DNA of 64,000 bases from Lachnospiraceae bacterium AC2029 (GCA_000703065.1 JNLK01000001.1:2502001-2566000), one strand, 5' to 3'; positions 1-10,840 are shown, counted from the stretch's first letter. The notes: generated by a model from the sequence alone, not told the origin. Numbers and translations: made by a program.

Positions 1-591
1 CTCCGGGATGCGACGACCATTTACCGGCAGCATGTGATCCCGAAGCAGCTGCTCTTTGAGCTGATCAGGGATGCGAAGCGTCTGCCGGGCTGCGACATCA
101 TGCTCTGCAGCGTGGACTGCGCTTACTGCGAGGAGTACAGTGAAATGTTCTACTGGCTCCGGGATTCCTATAAATTCAACATCCGCGTGCTGGGAGACTT
201 TGAGACCCGGCTGCAGGATGATATCGTGAAGATGTCCATTTACCAGAAGGATCATGCCGAGGAAACGGTCAATGCCTGGTTTGCTCCCAAGTGGCGCCAC
301 CAGTTCAAGATCGCATCCGCCGGGACCATGTGGATGGATATCGTGGAGCCGGATGCGGATAAGGGAAGCAGCCTCAGGGATCTGCAGATCCAGCTGGGGA
401 TCTCCAAGGAAGAGACCATGGTCTTCGGGGACAACCTGAATGACATCGGTATGCTGGAGGCGGCAGCGGAGAGCTACGCCATCGGCAGCGCCCGTGAGGA
501 GGTACGCCAGGCGGCCCGCCATGTGGCTCCGCCCCTTTCGGAGAACGGGGAGACCCAGGTGCTGAAGGAGCTGCTGCGCAGTCTGTCGTGA
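1..591 (+). CDS. HAD-superfamily (Cof-type) hydrolase, 5'-truncated by the window edge
   Basis: The reading frame is open from base 1, so this is the C-terminal 196 residues of a longer protein; the GTG at 34 is internal. The distal HAD motifs are clear: a DKGSSLRDL stretch matching the conserved lysine region of Cof-type phosphatases, followed by VFGDNLNDIGML, the GD..ND motif that binds magnesium. The cap/core layout fits subfamily IIB sugar-phosphate or nucleotide phosphatases of about 270 residues. The substrate cannot be read from sequence. About 137 bp separate it from isocitrate dehydrogenase. Confidence 0.85.
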   Translation, partial: LRDATTIYRQHVIPKQLLFELIRDAKRLPGCDIMLCSVDCAYCEEYSEMFYWLRDSYKFNIRVLGDFETRLQDDIVKMSIYQKDHAEETVNAWFAPKWRHQFKIASAGTMWMDIVEPDADKGSSLRDLQIQLGISKEETMVFGDNLNDIGMLEAAAESYAIGSAREEVRQAARHVAPPLSENGETQVLKELLRSLS

Positions 592-639
592 TTTCTCCGG
601 CATCCTGAGCGGCGCGAAGAGCTTACGGTGCTTCGGCCG

Positions 640-655
640 GCGGGAGATATCCCGC
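640..655 (+). other. Stem-loop between the HAD gene and icd
   Basis: A perfect 6-bp stem (GCGGGA/TCCCGC) with a GATA loop. It has no T-run, so it is weak as a terminator and may be an mRNA-processing or pausing hairpin. A second small inverted repeat, ACCGA/TCGGT, lies near 691-706, before the icd ribosome site. Confidence 0.35.
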
Positions 656-728
656 GGCAAGGCAACATAGAGTGTGCAAACTACCGAGCTGTATCGGTAA
701 TAAGTTATATCATTTAAGGAGAAACATC

Positions 729-1937
729 ATGAGCAAGATTGAGATGAAGACACCCCTGGTTGAGATGGACGGAGACGAGATGACCCGGATCCTCTGGCAG
801 TACATCAAGGACGAGCTTCTGCTCCCCTTCGTGGACCTGAAGACAGAGTACTATGACCTGGGCCTGGAGCATCGGAATGAGACCGATGACAAGGTGACCT
901 TTGACTCCGCCTATGCCACAAAGAAGTACGGTGTGGCAGTAAAATGTGCCACCATCACACCGAATGCTGCCCGCGTGGAGGAGTATAACCTGAAGGAAAT
1001 GTGGAAGAGCCCCAACGGAACCATCCGTGCCATTCTGGACGGAACCGTATTCCGTGCTCCCATCCAGGTGAAGGGGATCACTCCCTGCGTACGTAACTGG
1101 GAGAAGCCCATCACCATCGCACGTCATGCCTATGGTGATGTATACAAGGCAAGTGAGATGAAGATCCCGGGACCCGGAAAGGTAGAGCTGGTCTACACTG
1201 CAGCTGACGGAACCGAGGAGCGTGTTCTGGTTCATGAATTCGAAACAGCCGGCGTTGCACAGGGAATGCACAACCTGGTTCCCTCCATCGAGAGCTTTGC
1301 AAGAAGCTGCTTCACCTATGCGCTGGATACAAAGCAGACCATCTGGTTCGCTACCAAGGATACCATTTCCAAGAAGTACGATCATACCTTCAAGGATGTA
1401 TTCCAGGAGATCTTTGATAATGAATACAAGGAGAAGTTCGACGCAGCGGGAATCGAGTATTTCTATACTCTGATCGACGATGCGGTTGCCCGTGTCATGA
1501 AGTCCAAGGGCGGCTTCATCTGGGCATGCAAGAACTACGACGGAGACGTTATGAGCGACATGTTGTCTTCGGCATTCGGTTCACTGGCTATGATGACCTC
1601 CGTTCTGGTATCTCCGGAGGGCTTCTATGAGTACGAGGCCGCGCACGGAACCGTGCAGCGCCATTATTATAAGCACCTGAAGGGTGAGGAGACCTCTACG
1701 AATCCGGTGGCAACCATCTTTGCATGGACGGGCGCTCTCCGGAAGAGAGGCGAGATGGATGAGCTTCCGGAGCTCTGCGCATTTGCGGACAAGCTGGAGA
1801 AGGCGACCATCGGTACCATCGAAAGCGGCACCATGACCAAGGATCTGGCGCTGATCACCGAGCTTCAGGATGTAACAACACTTAATACGGAGGATTTCAT
1901 CAAGGCCATCCGTAAGACACTTGAGGGCCTGATGTAA
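729..1937 (+). CDS. icd: NADP-dependent isocitrate dehydrogenase (subfamily II)
   Basis: 402-residue cytoplasmic enzyme converting isocitrate to 2-oxoglutarate plus CO2 and NADPH. The N-terminus ([18 protein letters not shown]) and the substrate-binding stretch [17 protein letters not shown] are characteristic of the dimeric eukaryote-like subfamily II. The YEAAHGT and [10 protein letters not shown] stretches of the nucleotide-binding region are also present. The ATG at 729 follows an AAGGAG site at 716-721 and matches the family N-terminus; an upstream in-frame start at 672 would add 19 unrelated residues. With the citrate synthase downstream on the other strand it completes a route to 2-oxoglutarate for glutamate synthesis. 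Confidence 0.96.
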   Translation: MSKIEMKTPLVEMDGDEMTRILWQYIKDELLLPFVDLKTEYYDLGLEHRNETDDKVTFDSAYATKKYGVAVKCATITPNAARVEEYNLKEMWKSPNGTIRAILDGTVFRAPIQVKGITPCVRNWEKPITIARHAYGDVYKASEMKIPGPGKVELVYTAADGTEERVLVHEFETAGVAQGMHNLVPSIESFARSCFTYALDTKQTIWFATKDTISKKYDHTFKDVFQEIFDNEYKEKFDAAGIEYFYTLIDDAVARVMKSKGGFIWACKNYDGDVMSDMLSSAFGSLAMMTSVLVSPEGFYEYEAAHGTVQRHYYKHLKGEETSTNPVATIFAWTGALRKRGEMDELPELCAFADKLEKATIGTIESGTMTKDLALITELQDVTTLNTEDFIKAIRKTLEGLM

Positions 1938-1945
1938 GAGAGATT

Positions 1946-4900
1946 TTGGACATTTGGTCAATTCTGAAAACTGAACCTACGCGGGATCCGGAGGAACTGA
2001 AGAAAGCCTACCGGAAACAGCTGGTCAAGGTACACCCGGAGGATGACCCGGAGGGCTTTCAGGCTCTCCGGGCCGCCTACGAGGAGGCGCTCCGCCTGTC
2101 CGAACTGCCGGAGGATACTCCGGAGGAGGAAGGGAATAAGGTGGAGGACCATACGCCGCGGGGCGAACTGGAACGGGCGATGCAGACATTGTATGCATCG
2201 TTTTTTCGGCGTGTGCAGGTAAGTGAGTGGGAAGCTCTTCTGGAGACTCCCTACGCCACATCCATTGATACGGCCGAGGAAGCCATGATGACCGTTCTGG
2301 ACTTTATCTCCGATCATTATCTTGTGCCCCATCAGGTATTCAAATATCTGTATGAGCATTTCAATCTGAACGACCGGCGGGAGGAGCTGCTGGAGGTTTA
2401 TCCCTTCCGTTATCTGGACTATATCCAGGCAAATGCCACATTTCCGGATGCGGTGGACTTTACGCTCTTTGAAGGCCCGGAGGATTATGATTATGACAGT
2501 CTGATCTCCGTGATCTCCGAATTCTCCAGGAGCAATAAGGGGGGAGATCTGGAACGGCAGAGGGAGCTGCTTCCGAAGCTGACGGATCTTCCGGTGAAGA
2601 ATCCCGACATCGATGCCATGATCTGCCGTTTCCTGTGGCAGGATGACCGGCGGGAGGAGGCGGAGGAACGCCTCGACCGGCTGGAGCAGGAATATCCGGA
2701 CTGCATCAGCGTGATCGTGACAAAGGGAGATATCCTGCAGCATACGGATCGTGTCAACGAAGCGGAGACGTACTACCGGAAGCTGGAGAAGCTTCCCGAA
2801 TACACGGAAATGTTCCGCGGCCGCATGGCGGAGATCGATATCCACAGGGGAGACTATGAACGGGCAAGGGATGCGCTGTTCGACCTGCTTCAGGATGTGC
2901 CTTATGACGGATATTACCGTTCGCTTGTGATCCAGGCGTGTGACGGAATCATCCGCACGAAGAAGGAACAGCTGGAGGAGGAACCCGAAAATATGAAGCT
3001 GCGGACACAGCTGGCCGCGGCGTATTATCAGAGTTATCATTTCGAGGAGGCCATAGAGCTTCTCGGAAGTGTGCCTGCACCGGCGGATCCGGTCCTGCAG
3101 GCGGGATACTATAATTATCTTGGGCGGTCCCTCCTGTCCATACACAGGACAGAGGAGGCGCTTCCGGCACTGACAAGGTGGGTGGATGCGATCCGGGCCG
3201 TTCCGGAGGAGGACACCTCGGAGGATGCGATCGCTGTCAGAAAGAGATATGGCTATGCTCTTTCACTGGTGGGCGTGGCGCATATGCAGAAGCATGAATT
3301 CGATGAGGCCGCTTCCTTCCTGGAGTCGGCGCTGGCGCTGAAGCACGAGGAATTCCTGGTGACGATGGAGGAGTACTGTGTGCTGCAGTATCTGTCCGGC
3401 CGGTATCCGGAGGGGATCGAGGCCTGCAAGGAACTGGAGCTTCGTTCGCCCCAGAATTTCCAGGCGTCCAATATCCGTGCAAAATGTAATTACAAGCTGG
3501 GGCTGCTGCAGGAAGCGACAGAGTATGCGGAGCGAGCGCTGAATATCTATCCTTACATCGCCGAGCCTTACCTGGTGATCGTCAAGTGTATGTTGCAGAT
3601 GAAGGCGTACCGGGAGGCGGAGAACCTGGCGGACCGGTATGAGGCGATCAATCCGGAGAGTGATACGGTTCATCTGATCCGTGCCATGATAAAGCAGGAG
3701 GAATCCGGAGACTGGGACGGGGTTCTGAAAGAGCTCAGGGAGATCCTTCCGCATCTGTCCGGCGAGACCTGCGATATCGAGGAGCGGGATGAGTTCTATC
3801 GTCTTCTGGGAGATGCCTGTGCGGCCAAGGGACAGGCGACGGAGGCACTGGAGCACTATAAAAATGCAATTCATGAGAACAGACGGAGCCCGTTACTGTA
3901 CAATCGGATCGGCGCTCTGTACAAGAAGCTGGATCGTTTCGAGGATGCACTGGATGCCTACCTGGCACAGGGCGCACTGGAAGCCGACAACAGGGTCTAT
4001 CTGAATCAGGCCTTCTGTCTCATGCAGCTGGGACGTCTGCAGGAGGCGCGTGAAGCCGTGCTGCGTGCGGTAGAGGCAAATCCGGACCATGTGATGAACC
4101 TGATGGTATCCGGCCGGCTGCTGATGGATCTGTCCTTCGCGGCAGATGCTCTTCAGGTTCTGGAACGGGCGGAACGATTTGTCGAGGATAATAAGGACAG
4201 GCAGGAGCTTCTGGTGAGCAAGCTGCGGGCGCTGATCCTTCTCAGAAATTATGACCTGGCACAGGAGATCATCAATGCGGTGAACGAAAGCGGCGTTCAG
4301 GTAAGAGAGATCGCGCTTCAGGAGATCGAGCTCCTGACCTGTACGGGACAGTTCCGGCAGGCGGAGAAGGCGATCCGCCGTCTCCGGTGGAGAGAGGCGG
4401 AACAGGAGAAAATGTATGATCTGCTCTGTCGTGTACGGTTCCGGGCCGGTGATCTGGCCGGACTTACCAAGCTGATCCACGAAGTGGAGGAGAAGGAAAG
4501 CTGGGGCATTTATGTGGGCTCGGCCTATCAGTATGAGCTGCTGGGACATTTGCAGATGCTGAATAAGAAGTTTAAGGAAGCGGAGCAGAGTCTTCTCAAT
4601 GCTTCCAACCGGAAGCCGAACCTCAGGTACAGATATCTCGGCTACATGGCGGAATGCGCCTCCCGTCAGTTCAGCGGACGGAGCCGGGTGCTCCGGTATG
4701 TGGCGAATCTGGAACGGACGCAGATCACCGGAGTGGATGCCTGCAAATCGAAGATCCGTCTGGCACAGGGTAAACGCGCGGAGAAGTCCTATGAACGGGC
4801 ACATGAGCTCCTGGAGGAGGTCCTGAACAGTCTTCCCTGGAACGGGGAGCTGAATTCCACCGTTTCCGAGGCGTATGAGGAGCTGGGCTGGCTGTATCTG

Positions 4901-5017
4901 GCCGAGAAGAGAAGAGGCGAGGCACTGCTTGCCTTTGAAAAGGCAGATGATACACGTGGATTTGACGCATCCCTGAAGGATGTCATCAAGAGGTTGAGGA
5001 ATGATAGCAGGAATTGA
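1946..5017 (+). CDS. J-domain protein with TPR array, probable co-chaperone of the adjacent Hsp70
   Basis: 1023 residues. Residues 3-48 look like a J-domain ([20 protein letters not shown], then [20 protein letters not shown]), but the HPD tripeptide that stimulates Hsp70 ATPase reads HPE. The rest is a long alpha-helical solenoid of tetratricopeptide-like repeats, for example [16 protein letters not shown] near 355 and [19 protein letters not shown] near 650. The start is a TTG 8 bp after the icd stop with a poor ribosome site, suggesting translational coupling. The 3' end overlaps the Hsp70 gene by 17 bp, so the pair is almost certainly co-translated. It resembles in principle the DjlB/DjlC partners of HscC; TPRs presumably bind clients. 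The client is unknown. Confidence 0.85.
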   Translation: MDIWSILKTEPTRDPEELKKAYRKQLVKVHPEDDPEGFQALRAAYEEALRLSELPEDTPEEEGNKVEDHTPRGELERAMQTLYASFFRRVQVSEWEALLETPYATSIDTAEEAMMTVLDFISDHYLVPHQVFKYLYEHFNLNDRREELLEVYPFRYLDYIQANATFPDAVDFTLFEGPEDYDYDSLISVISEFSRSNKGGDLERQRELLPKLTDLPVKNPDIDAMICRFLWQDDRREEAEERLDRLEQEYPDCISVIVTKGDILQHTDRVNEAETYYRKLEKLPEYTEMFRGRMAEIDIHRGDYERARDALFDLLQDVPYDGYYRSLVIQACDGIIRTKKEQLEEEPENMKLRTQLAAAYYQSYHFEEAIELLGSVPAPADPVLQAGYYNYLGRSLLSIHRTEEALPALTRWVDAIRAVPEEDTSEDAIAVRKRYGYALSLVGVAHMQKHEFDEAASFLESALALKHEEFLVTMEEYCVLQYLSGRYPEGIEACKELELRSPQNFQASNIRAKCNYKLGLLQEATEYAERALNIYPYIAEPYLVIVKCMLQMKAYREAENLADRYEAINPESDTVHLIRAMIKQEESGDWDGVLKELREILPHLSGETCDIEERDEFYRLLGDACAAKGQATEALEHYKNAIHENRRSPLLYNRIGALYKKLDRFEDALDAYLAQGALEADNRVYLNQAFCLMQLGRLQEAREAVLRAVEANPDHVMNLMVSGRLLMDLSFAADALQVLERAERFVEDNKDRQELLVSKLRALILLRNYDLAQEIINAVNESGVQVREIALQEIELLTCTGQFRQAEKAIRRLRWREAEQEKMYDLLCRVRFRAGDLAGLTKLIHEVEEKESWGIYVGSAYQYELLGHLQMLNKKFKEAEQSLLNASNRKPNLRYRYLGYMAECASRQFSGRSRVLRYVANLERTQITGVDACKSKIRLAQGKRAEKSYERAHELLEEVLNSLPWNGELNSTVSEAYEELGWLYLAEKRRGEALLAFEKADDTRGFDASLKDVIKRLRNDSRN

Positions 5018-6698
5018 TCTTGGAACGACAAACAGTCTCATCGCGTACTATGACGGCAGCGAGGTGGTGGTAGTCCCCAATCGACTGGGCGAACTGCTGA
5101 CACCCTCCGTGATCAGTATCGACGCGAAGGGAGAGGCTTATATCGGGAAGAGTGCAAAGGAACGGAGTGTGACCCATCCAAATGAGTCCGTGTCCGTTTT
5201 CAAGCGGAGCATGGGTACGGAACGGATCTTCCGTCTGGGAGAGAGGGAATATACCGCGACCCAGCTGTCCAGCCTGATCCTCCGGAGTCTGAAGGAGGAC
5301 ATCGAGGCACATCTGGGAACCACCGTGGAAGAGGCGGTCATCAGCGTACCCGCGTATTTTAACGATGCCCAGCGGAGAGCCACCAAGAAGGCGGGAGAGC
5401 TGGCGGGTTTCCGTGTGGAGCGGATCGTGTCCGAGCCTACGGCTGCAGCCATCGCCTACGGGATCCATCAGAAGGAAGCGGATTCCAAGTATCTGGTATT
5501 CGATCTGGGCGGCGGTACATTTGACGTATCGATCCTGGAACAGTATGAAAATATCATGGAGGTCCGTGCCGTGGCGGGAGACAACTTCCTGGGCGGCGAG
5601 GATTTCACCGATGTCCTGATGCGGATGTTCCTGACGGAGCACGGCATCGAGGACCATACCCTGTCCGAGAAGGAGGGGGCGATCCTGCGGAAGGCGGCAG
5701 AGGCTGCCAAGCTGCAGTTCTCCGAGAAGAACGAAGTGACCATGCGATGCACCCTGAAGGACAGGGAGTATGTATCGAAGATCGGGATCGATGCCTACGA
5801 ACGGTCCTGCCAGGTGCTTCTTGCAAAGCTGAAGAAGCCCATCGAGCGTTCTCTGAAGGACGCAAATGTGCATCTGGACCAGATCGGTGAGGTTCTGCTG
5901 GTGGGCGGAGCCACGAAGCTGCCGATCCTGCGCCGGTTTGTCAGCAAGACCTTCGGCCGGATCCCGAATACCGGTATCGATCCGGATCAGGTGGTTGCCG
6001 TGGGTGCTGCGCTTCAGGGAGCCATGAAGGAGCGTTCGGAAGCGGTGAAGGAAATGATCCTGACGGATGTATGTCCCTTTACCCTGGGAACGGAGATCTG
6101 TGTCACCAAGCCGGGAGGCGTTAAGGAGCCCGGACATTATCTTCCCATCATCGAGCGGAATACCACGATCCCCGTCAGCCGGACCCATCGTGTCTATACG
6201 GCTTCGGAGGGACAAACCGCGATCCGGGTCAATGTGCTTCAGGGCGAGAGCAGGATGGCCATGAACAATGTACCGTTGGGAGAGCTTGAGATCGCCGTGC
6301 CCAAGGGGCCGGAGGGTTCTGAGGCGGCGGATATCACATTTACCTATGATGTGAACTCCATCCTTGAGGTGGTTGTCAAGGTCGTTTCTACAAAGGCCGA
6401 GAAGCGGATCGTGATCCGAAACGAAGGAAATGAGATGACGGACGAGGAGATCGACCGTCGGCTGTCGGAGTTGGCGGACCTGAAGATCCCACCCCGGGAA
6501 CAGGAGGAGAACCGTTATCTCCTGACCAGGGGTGACCGTCTCTACGAGGAAGCCACCGGCGACAACCGGACCTGGATCGATCACTGTCTCCGGGAGTTCG
6601 AGGCGGTTCTGGACGGACAGGATCCGGAGAAGATCAGGGAGGCCCGAGAACGCCTGAAGGAGCAGCTGGATAATATCGAACTGGATATGGAGGAGTAG
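5001..6698 (+). CDS. hscC: Hsp70-family chaperone, HscC-like
   Basis: 565 residues, shorter than DnaK (about 610-640) and near the HscC length. ATPase-domain signatures are intact: [15 protein letters not shown] at 5-19, [13 protein letters not shown] near 167 and the VGGATKLP stretch near 300. The substrate-binding half is present, but the long lidded tail of DnaK is shortened. The ATG at 5001 lies inside the 3' end of the J-domain gene. DnaK itself would normally sit with grpE/dnaJ, so this is a second, specialised Hsp70 with a dedicated, atypical J-partner. Confidence 0.9.
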   Translation: MIAGIDLGTTNSLIAYYDGSEVVVVPNRLGELLTPSVISIDAKGEAYIGKSAKERSVTHPNESVSVFKRSMGTERIFRLGEREYTATQLSSLILRSLKEDIEAHLGTTVEEAVISVPAYFNDAQRRATKKAGELAGFRVERIVSEPTAAAIAYGIHQKEADSKYLVFDLGGGTFDVSILEQYENIMEVRAVAGDNFLGGEDFTDVLMRMFLTEHGIEDHTLSEKEGAILRKAAEAAKLQFSEKNEVTMRCTLKDREYVSKIGIDAYERSCQVLLAKLKKPIERSLKDANVHLDQIGEVLLVGGATKLPILRRFVSKTFGRIPNTGIDPDQVVAVGAALQGAMKERSEAVKEMILTDVCPFTLGTEICVTKPGGVKEPGHYLPIIERNTTIPVSRTHRVYTASEGQTAIRVNVLQGESRMAMNNVPLGELEIAVPKGPEGSEAADITFTYDVNSILEVVVKVVSTKAEKRIVIRNEGNEMTDEEIDRRLSELADLKIPPREQEENRYLLTRGDRLYEEATGDNRTWIDHCLREFEAVLDGQDPEKIREARERLKEQLDNIELDMEE

Positions 6699-6701
6699 AT
6701 C

Positions 6702-6723
6702 CCGAAACGCCATCCGGCGTTTC
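6702..6723 (+). terminator. Stem-loop after hscC
   Basis: GAAACGCC/GGCGTTTC inverted repeat just after the stop codon. It has no long T-run and probably works with the stronger terminator 40 bp downstream. Confidence 0.5.
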
Positions 6724-6763
6724 GAAAGGCGTAAGCATTCCGGCCAAACCGGACGATATAATG

Positions 6764-6806
6764 AAAAAAGCTATGAGGTTCATTGTGTGAGCCTCATAGC
6801 TTTTTT
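6764..6806. terminator. Bidirectional intrinsic terminator between hscC and citrate synthase
   Basis: Stem AAGCTATGAGG.../...CCTCATAGCTT flanked by A6 on the left and T6 on the right, so it can end transcription from both converging genes. Confidence 0.85.
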
Positions 6807-6818
6807 GTTCCGGGGGGA

Positions 6819-8183
6819 TTATCGTTTCTCCAGCGGGAGATAGTTCATCTCGTGTGCCACGGACATATAGGCGGGACGGATGATCCTATTTGTGCAGGTC
6901 AGCTCCTCGATACGGTGTGCGGACCAGCCGGCCACACGGGCGATGGCGAAGAGAGGTGTGATGAATTCATCCGGGAGTCCCAGCATGTTGTAAGCGAAAC
7001 CGCTGTAGAAATCAATGTTCGGAGAGACGGGCTTGAACATCTTCCGTTCCTGTCGCATCAGCGGAGGAGCAAGACGTGCCACCGCCTTGTGCAGACGGAA
7101 TTCGTCCATCCGGTCCTTCTCCTCAGCCAGCTTCTCCGTGTAGGTCTCCAGGATCCTGGCCCGGGGATCGGACTTCGTATAGATGGCGTGGCCGATGCCG
7201 TAGATCAGACCGGACTTGTCGAAGGCCTCCTTGCGGAGGATCTTCAGCAGGTAAGCGGATATCTCCTCGTCATCCTCCCAGTCGTGGATCTCCTTCTTCA
7301 GCTCGTCGAACATTTTCTTGGCCTTGATGTTGGCGCCGCCGTGCTTCGGTCCCTTCAGGGAACAGAGGGATGCGGCCACGGAGGAATAGGTGTCGGTTCC
7401 GGAGGAGGTCACCACATGGGTGGTAAAGGTGGAGTTATTACCGCCACCGTGCTCGGCGTGGAGCACCAGTGCGATATCCAGAAGCTGTGCTTCCAGCGGC
7501 GTGAACTTCTTGTCCTGCCGCATGATACGGAGCAGGTTCTCAGCCGTGGACAGCTCCGGCTTCGGGTTATGGATATAAAGACCGCGTTTCTGCAGATAAT
7601 GACGGTAGGACAGGTAGGAGTAGGCTGCGATCAGCGGTACATTTGCGATCAGCTTGATGGACTGGCGCAGTACATTCGGTACGGACAGATCATCCGGATT
7701 CCGGTCATAGGAATTCAGTGCCAGAATGGAACGGGCCATGGCGTTCATGATGTCCTTGTTGGGGGACTTCAGCACCACATCCTCCACGAAATCGTCCGGG
7801 AGTCTTCTGGCATGGGAGACCAGGCGGTTCCACTGCTCCAGCTCGTCTGCGGTCGGCAGCTTGCCGAAGAGCAGAAGATAGACGGTTTCCTCATAGCCGA
7901 ACCGGTTGTCCTTCGTAAAGCCCTTGACCAGATCCTTGATATTGATCCCGCGGTAGAAAAGCTGGCCTTCTATGGGGACCCGCTTTCCGTCCTTCTCCTT
8001 CATACCGTTAACGGTGGAGATCTCGGTGAGACCGGTCAGGACGCCTTTGCCGTTGGGCTCGCGCAGTCCCTTCTTTACTTGATAGACATCGTAGAGCTGC
8101 GGATCGATCTGGTTGTTCTCCACACAGAGATTCGCCAGCTTATGAAGTTCTCTGCTTATTTCTCCTGCGCTTGCATAAGACAT
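6819..8183 (-). CDS. gltA: Citrate synthase (Si type)
   Basis: 454-residue cytoplasmic enzyme condensing acetyl-CoA and oxaloacetate. The citrate-synthase signature is visible: LHAEHGGGNNSTFTTHVV with the catalytic-site His, SLKGPKHGGANIKAKKMF, and a later GIGHAIYTKSDPRA with the third active-site region. The ATG at 8183 has an AGGAGGG site at 8190-8196 on the coding strand. It overlaps the upstream HD gene by 28 bp, so the two form an operon. A Re-citrate-synthase/isopropylmalate-synthase-type gene also begins at 63.3 kb, raising the question of which enzyme makes citrate. Confidence 0.95.
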   Translation of the reverse strand: MSYASAGEISRELHKLANLCVENNQIDPQLYDVYQVKKGLREPNGKGVLTGLTEISTVNGMKEKDGKRVPIEGQLFYRGINIKDLVKGFTKDNRFGYEETVYLLLFGKLPTADELEQWNRLVSHARRLPDDFVEDVVLKSPNKDIMNAMARSILALNSYDRNPDDLSVPNVLRQSIKLIANVPLIAAYSYLSYRHYLQKRGLYIHNPKPELSTAENLLRIMRQDKKFTPLEAQLLDIALVLHAEHGGGNNSTFTTHVVTSSGTDTYSSVAASLCSLKGPKHGGANIKAKKMFDELKKEIHDWEDDEEISAYLLKILRKEAFDKSGLIYGIGHAIYTKSDPRARILETYTEKLAEEKDRMDEFRLHKAVARLAPPLMRQERKMFKPVSPNIDFYSGFAYNMLGLPDEFITPLFAIARVAGWSAHRIEELTCTNRIIRPAYMSVAHEMNYLPLEKR

Positions 8184-8749
8184 ATTTCATCCCTCCTGAG
8201 TATCGATGGCCATCGACCGCCCCGCTCTGTCATGGGGACTTCGATGGGGAGCTTCAGTCCTTTGTAGATCACCGGATCATAACGCTTCCGGCGGATGGTT
8301 TCCAGAGTCGCGCAGATCTTGTCTGCGGCACACACCAGGGCGACCTCCCTGCAGTTCGGAAACCGGCTGATGTTCAGTGGGAACATATGCCGGAAGATGA
8401 TCTGCTTCTCGGTCCGGTTCATGGGGAAGTCCCGGCATGCGGTGATCAGGGCCGTTCTTGCGTGGTGATATCCGTGCAGACGGTGCCATTCCACATCATC
8501 GTGCCAGTCATACAGGAAATAATCGTGCAGAAGCGCGCCCCGGACGATGCTCCGGAGATCCACGCGGGCACGGAAGAAGCGTACCAGCCAGACGCTGACA
8601 TACGCCACTGCCAGAGAATGCTCATAGCAGTCGATCTCACCATGCTGTATATAGTTCACCTCAGACTGAAAGGATTCCGTCACCAGGATATCTCGCCCGT
8701 ATTTCCGGATCACAGCCTTGATCTTCTTATCCTCTCCGAACTTCTTCAT
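8156..8749 (-). CDS. HD-domain phosphohydrolase-like protein
   Basis: 197 residues. HD-superfamily ligands are visible: H44 in CYEHSLAVAY, the HD pair at 75-76 in GALLHDYFLYDWH, further histidines in HGYHHAR, and a later Asp in VCAADKI. Such proteins hydrolyse phosphomonoesters, nucleotides or cyclic nucleotides with divalent metal; the substrate is unknown here. The start ATG (8749) has a GGAG 8 bp upstream. It shares an operon with gltA by overlap. Confidence 0.85.
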   Translation of the reverse strand: MKKFGEDKKIKAVIRKYGRDILVTESFQSEVNYIQHGEIDCYEHSLAVAYVSVWLVRFFRARVDLRSIVRGALLHDYFLYDWHDDVEWHRLHGYHHARTALITACRDFPMNRTEKQIIFRHMFPLNISRFPNCREVALVCAADKICATLETIRRKRYDPVIYKGLKLPIEVPMTERGGRWPSILRRDEICLMQAQEK

Positions 8750-8782
8750 TCACGCACTCCAATCAGGAAAACATCTTTCGAA

Positions 8783-8811
8783 ATTATAGCATACAGAACG
8801 GGTAATCACAA
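8783..8811 (-). promoter_or_regulatory. Sigma-A promoter of the HD-gltA operon
   Basis: On the minus strand: -35 TTGTGA (8806-8811), 17-bp spacer, -10 TATAAT (8783-8788), about 35 bp upstream of the HD start codon. Confidence 0.8.
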
Positions 8812-8936
8812 GGCAAACCCTTCCGCTGTGCGATCAGCCCGTGACAGGTCCGCTGACAGGCTGATCGTCCTTCCGGTAGCAGGCGGACCGTCCCTCGGGC
8901 GGCGGGCTGCCACGTCATGCGCTTTGTCGTTTTTCG

Positions 8937-8965
8937 TTGATTAAAGTGCTAAAGTTTGCTATAAT
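8937..8965 (+). promoter_or_regulatory. Sigma-A promoter of the amylase gene
   Basis: -35 TTGATT (8937-8942), 17-bp spacer, -10 TATAAT (8960-8965). It lies inside the region a longer amylase reading would treat as coding, and so supports the downstream ATG at 9015. Confidence 0.85.
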
Positions 8966-9014
8966 ATCGAAGAATACGGCCAATATCCCTTTGCCGAAGA
9001 AGAAGGAGGCAGTT

Positions 9015-10472
9015 ATGATTGAGAACGGAACCTTAATGCAGTATTTTGAGTGGTATCTCCCGTCAGACGGAAAGCTGTGGAAGCAGCTTGCCGAGGATGC
9101 CACAAAGCTGAAGACCGCCGGGATCACCAGCGTGTGGTTACCGCCGGCATATAAGGGCGCTGCCGGAAAGGATGATTCCGGTTACGGCGTGTATGATCTG
9201 TACGACCTGGGTGAATTCCGCCAGAAGGGAAGCATTCGGACCAAGTACGGAACGAAGAAGGACTATGTGGCAGCCATTGAGAAGCTGCAGCAGGCCGGTG
9301 TCAACGTATATGCGGATGTGGTCCTGAACCACAAGCTCGGTGCAGATGAGGTGGAGCGTGTTCATGCTTCGGAGTTTAACGAGAACAGCCGCTATCAGAT
9401 GATCGGTGAAGATAAGGTGATCGGTGCGTGGACGAAGTTCACATTCCCGGGACGGAAGGGAAAATACTCCGATTTTACCTGGAACTGGAAGCATTTCGAC
9501 GGCATTGACTGGGATCAGAAGCGTGCGAAGCATGCCCTGTTCCGTTTTGCCGGCAAGGAATGGAACGAAGAGGTGGATGCCGAGAACGGCAACTATGACT
9601 ACCTCATGGGAGCCGACATCGACTTCTCAAATCCCGAGGTGTTCGAAGAACTGGTACGCTGGGCAGTCTGGTATATCCAGACTACAAATGTGGACGGCTT
9701 CCGTCTGGATGCGGTCAAGCATATCCCGTCTTCCTTCTATCGTGACTTCCTGGCGGAGGTACGGAAGCTGACCGGCCGTGAGATCTTCGCAGTGGGAGAG
9801 TACTGGAACGGTGACGTGAGGGTGCTGGAGGATTATATGGCTTCCATCAACAGTGAAGCGTCCCTGTTCGATGTTCCCCTGCATTATAACCTGTATCACT
9901 GCAGCAAGGCAGCGGGGGCTTACGACCTCAGAACCATATTTGACAATACACTGGTAGCAAGAGATCCTATACACGCAGTGACATTTGTGGACAATCATGA
10001 TACCCAGCCCGGACAGGCTCTGGAGTCCTGGGTCGATGACTGGTTCAAGCCGCTGGCCTACGCCCTGATCCTGCTTCGCCGCGACGGATATCCGTGTGTA
10101 TTCTACGGCGATTACAAGGGAATCCCCCACGACAAGGTGAAGGCAAAGAAGGCCATGCTGGACAAGCTGCTGAAGGTCCGGAAGCTGAAGGCCTACGGTC
10201 CGCAGCATGATTACTTCGATGATCCTGACTGCATCGGCTGGACCCGTGAGGGTGACGAAGAACATAAGGATTCCGGACTTGCGGTAGTCCTTTCCGACGG
10301 AAAGGGCGGAACCAAGCGGATGTACATCGGAAGACAGTTTGCGGGAGCGCATTTCTCCGATATCATGGGAAATGCAAAGTATAACATCAAGATCGATGAA
10401 GAAGGTTTTGGCGAGTTTTATGTAAACCGAGCTGCCGCGGCCGTATGGGTACGACGTGAACCGAAGGCGTAA
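9015..10472 (+). CDS. amyS: Cytoplasmic alpha-amylase, GH13 subfamily 5 type
   Basis: 485 residues without a signal peptide; hydrolyses internal alpha-1,4 glucosidic bonds of maltodextrin or glycogen in the cytoplasm. The catalytic triad is readable: nucleophile D232 in DGFRLDAVKHI, acid/base E262 in VGEYWNGD, and D329 in FVDNHDTQ. The N-terminal NGTLMQYFEWYLP is typical of this subfamily. The ATG at 9015 is preceded by AAGGAGGC (9003-9010). Expressed from its own promoter; the small yerC gene follows. Confidence 0.94.
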   Translation: MIENGTLMQYFEWYLPSDGKLWKQLAEDATKLKTAGITSVWLPPAYKGAAGKDDSGYGVYDLYDLGEFRQKGSIRTKYGTKKDYVAAIEKLQQAGVNVYADVVLNHKLGADEVERVHASEFNENSRYQMIGEDKVIGAWTKFTFPGRKGKYSDFTWNWKHFDGIDWDQKRAKHALFRFAGKEWNEEVDAENGNYDYLMGADIDFSNPEVFEELVRWAVWYIQTTNVDGFRLDAVKHIPSSFYRDFLAEVRKLTGREIFAVGEYWNGDVRVLEDYMASINSEASLFDVPLHYNLYHCSKAAGAYDLRTIFDNTLVARDPIHAVTFVDNHDTQPGQALESWVDDWFKPLAYALILLRRDGYPCVFYGDYKGIPHDKVKAKKAMLDKLLKVRKLKAYGPQHDYFDDPDCIGWTREGDEEHKDSGLAVVLSDGKGGTKRMYIGRQFAGAHFSDIMGNAKYNIKIDEEGFGEFYVNRAAAAVWVRREPKA

Positions 10473-10540
10473 TGCGAAGCGGGGTCTGCCGGAGCGTGAA
10501 TGCCTGCGGACGGTAAGGTGAAGCACTCAGGGGGAGAAGA

Positions 10541-10840
10541 ATGGAGAAAACGATTCGGACGGAAACGGTAGATTCCTTCTTCGATGCGATCATGCATCTG
10601 AAGGATAAGGAGGAATTCTATCAGTTCTTCGGAGATGTCTGCACCACGAATGAGGTTGTGTCCATCGCACAGCGCTTCGCGGTGGCAAAGATGCTGCACG
10701 AGAATAAGACCTACATAGAGATAGCGAAGGAAACCGGCGCCTCTACGGCAACCATAAGCCGGGTAAACCGTTCCATGATCTACGGGAACGGAAGCTATGA
10801 CATGGTATTTGAACGGCTGGGGCTGGATAAGAAGGAGTGA
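10541..10840 (+). CDS. yerC: TrpR-like DNA-binding protein of the YerC/YecD family
   Basis: 99 residues, the usual family length. The C-terminal half is a Trp-repressor-type helix-turn-helix: SIAQRFAVAKMLHENKTYIE leads into IAKETGASTATISRVNRSM, where the recognition helix carries TATISRVNR. Ribosome site AGGGGGAGAAG is just upstream of the ATG. The target genes are unknown. About 10 bp separate it from the CorC-type gene, suggesting co-transcription. Confidence 0.92.
   Translation: MEKTIRTETVDSFFDAIMHLKDKEEFYQFFGDVCTTNEVVSIAQRFAVAKMLHENKTYIEIAKETGASTATISRVNRSMIYGNGSYDMVFERLGLDKKE

Noticed and set aside
4986-6713. 575-codon open frame on the minus strand opposite hscC
   Set aside because: Antisense shadow of a well-conserved Hsp70 with biased codon use; no family motif.
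6783-8267. 494-codon open frame on the plus strand opposite citrate synthase and the HD gene
   Set aside because: Its translation is a mirror of the conserved genes on the other strand, with no ribosome site or known motif.
8937-9014. Upstream extension of the amylase
   Set aside because: This stretch holds the promoter (-35 at 8937, -10 at 8960) and the real start has an ideal ribosome site.
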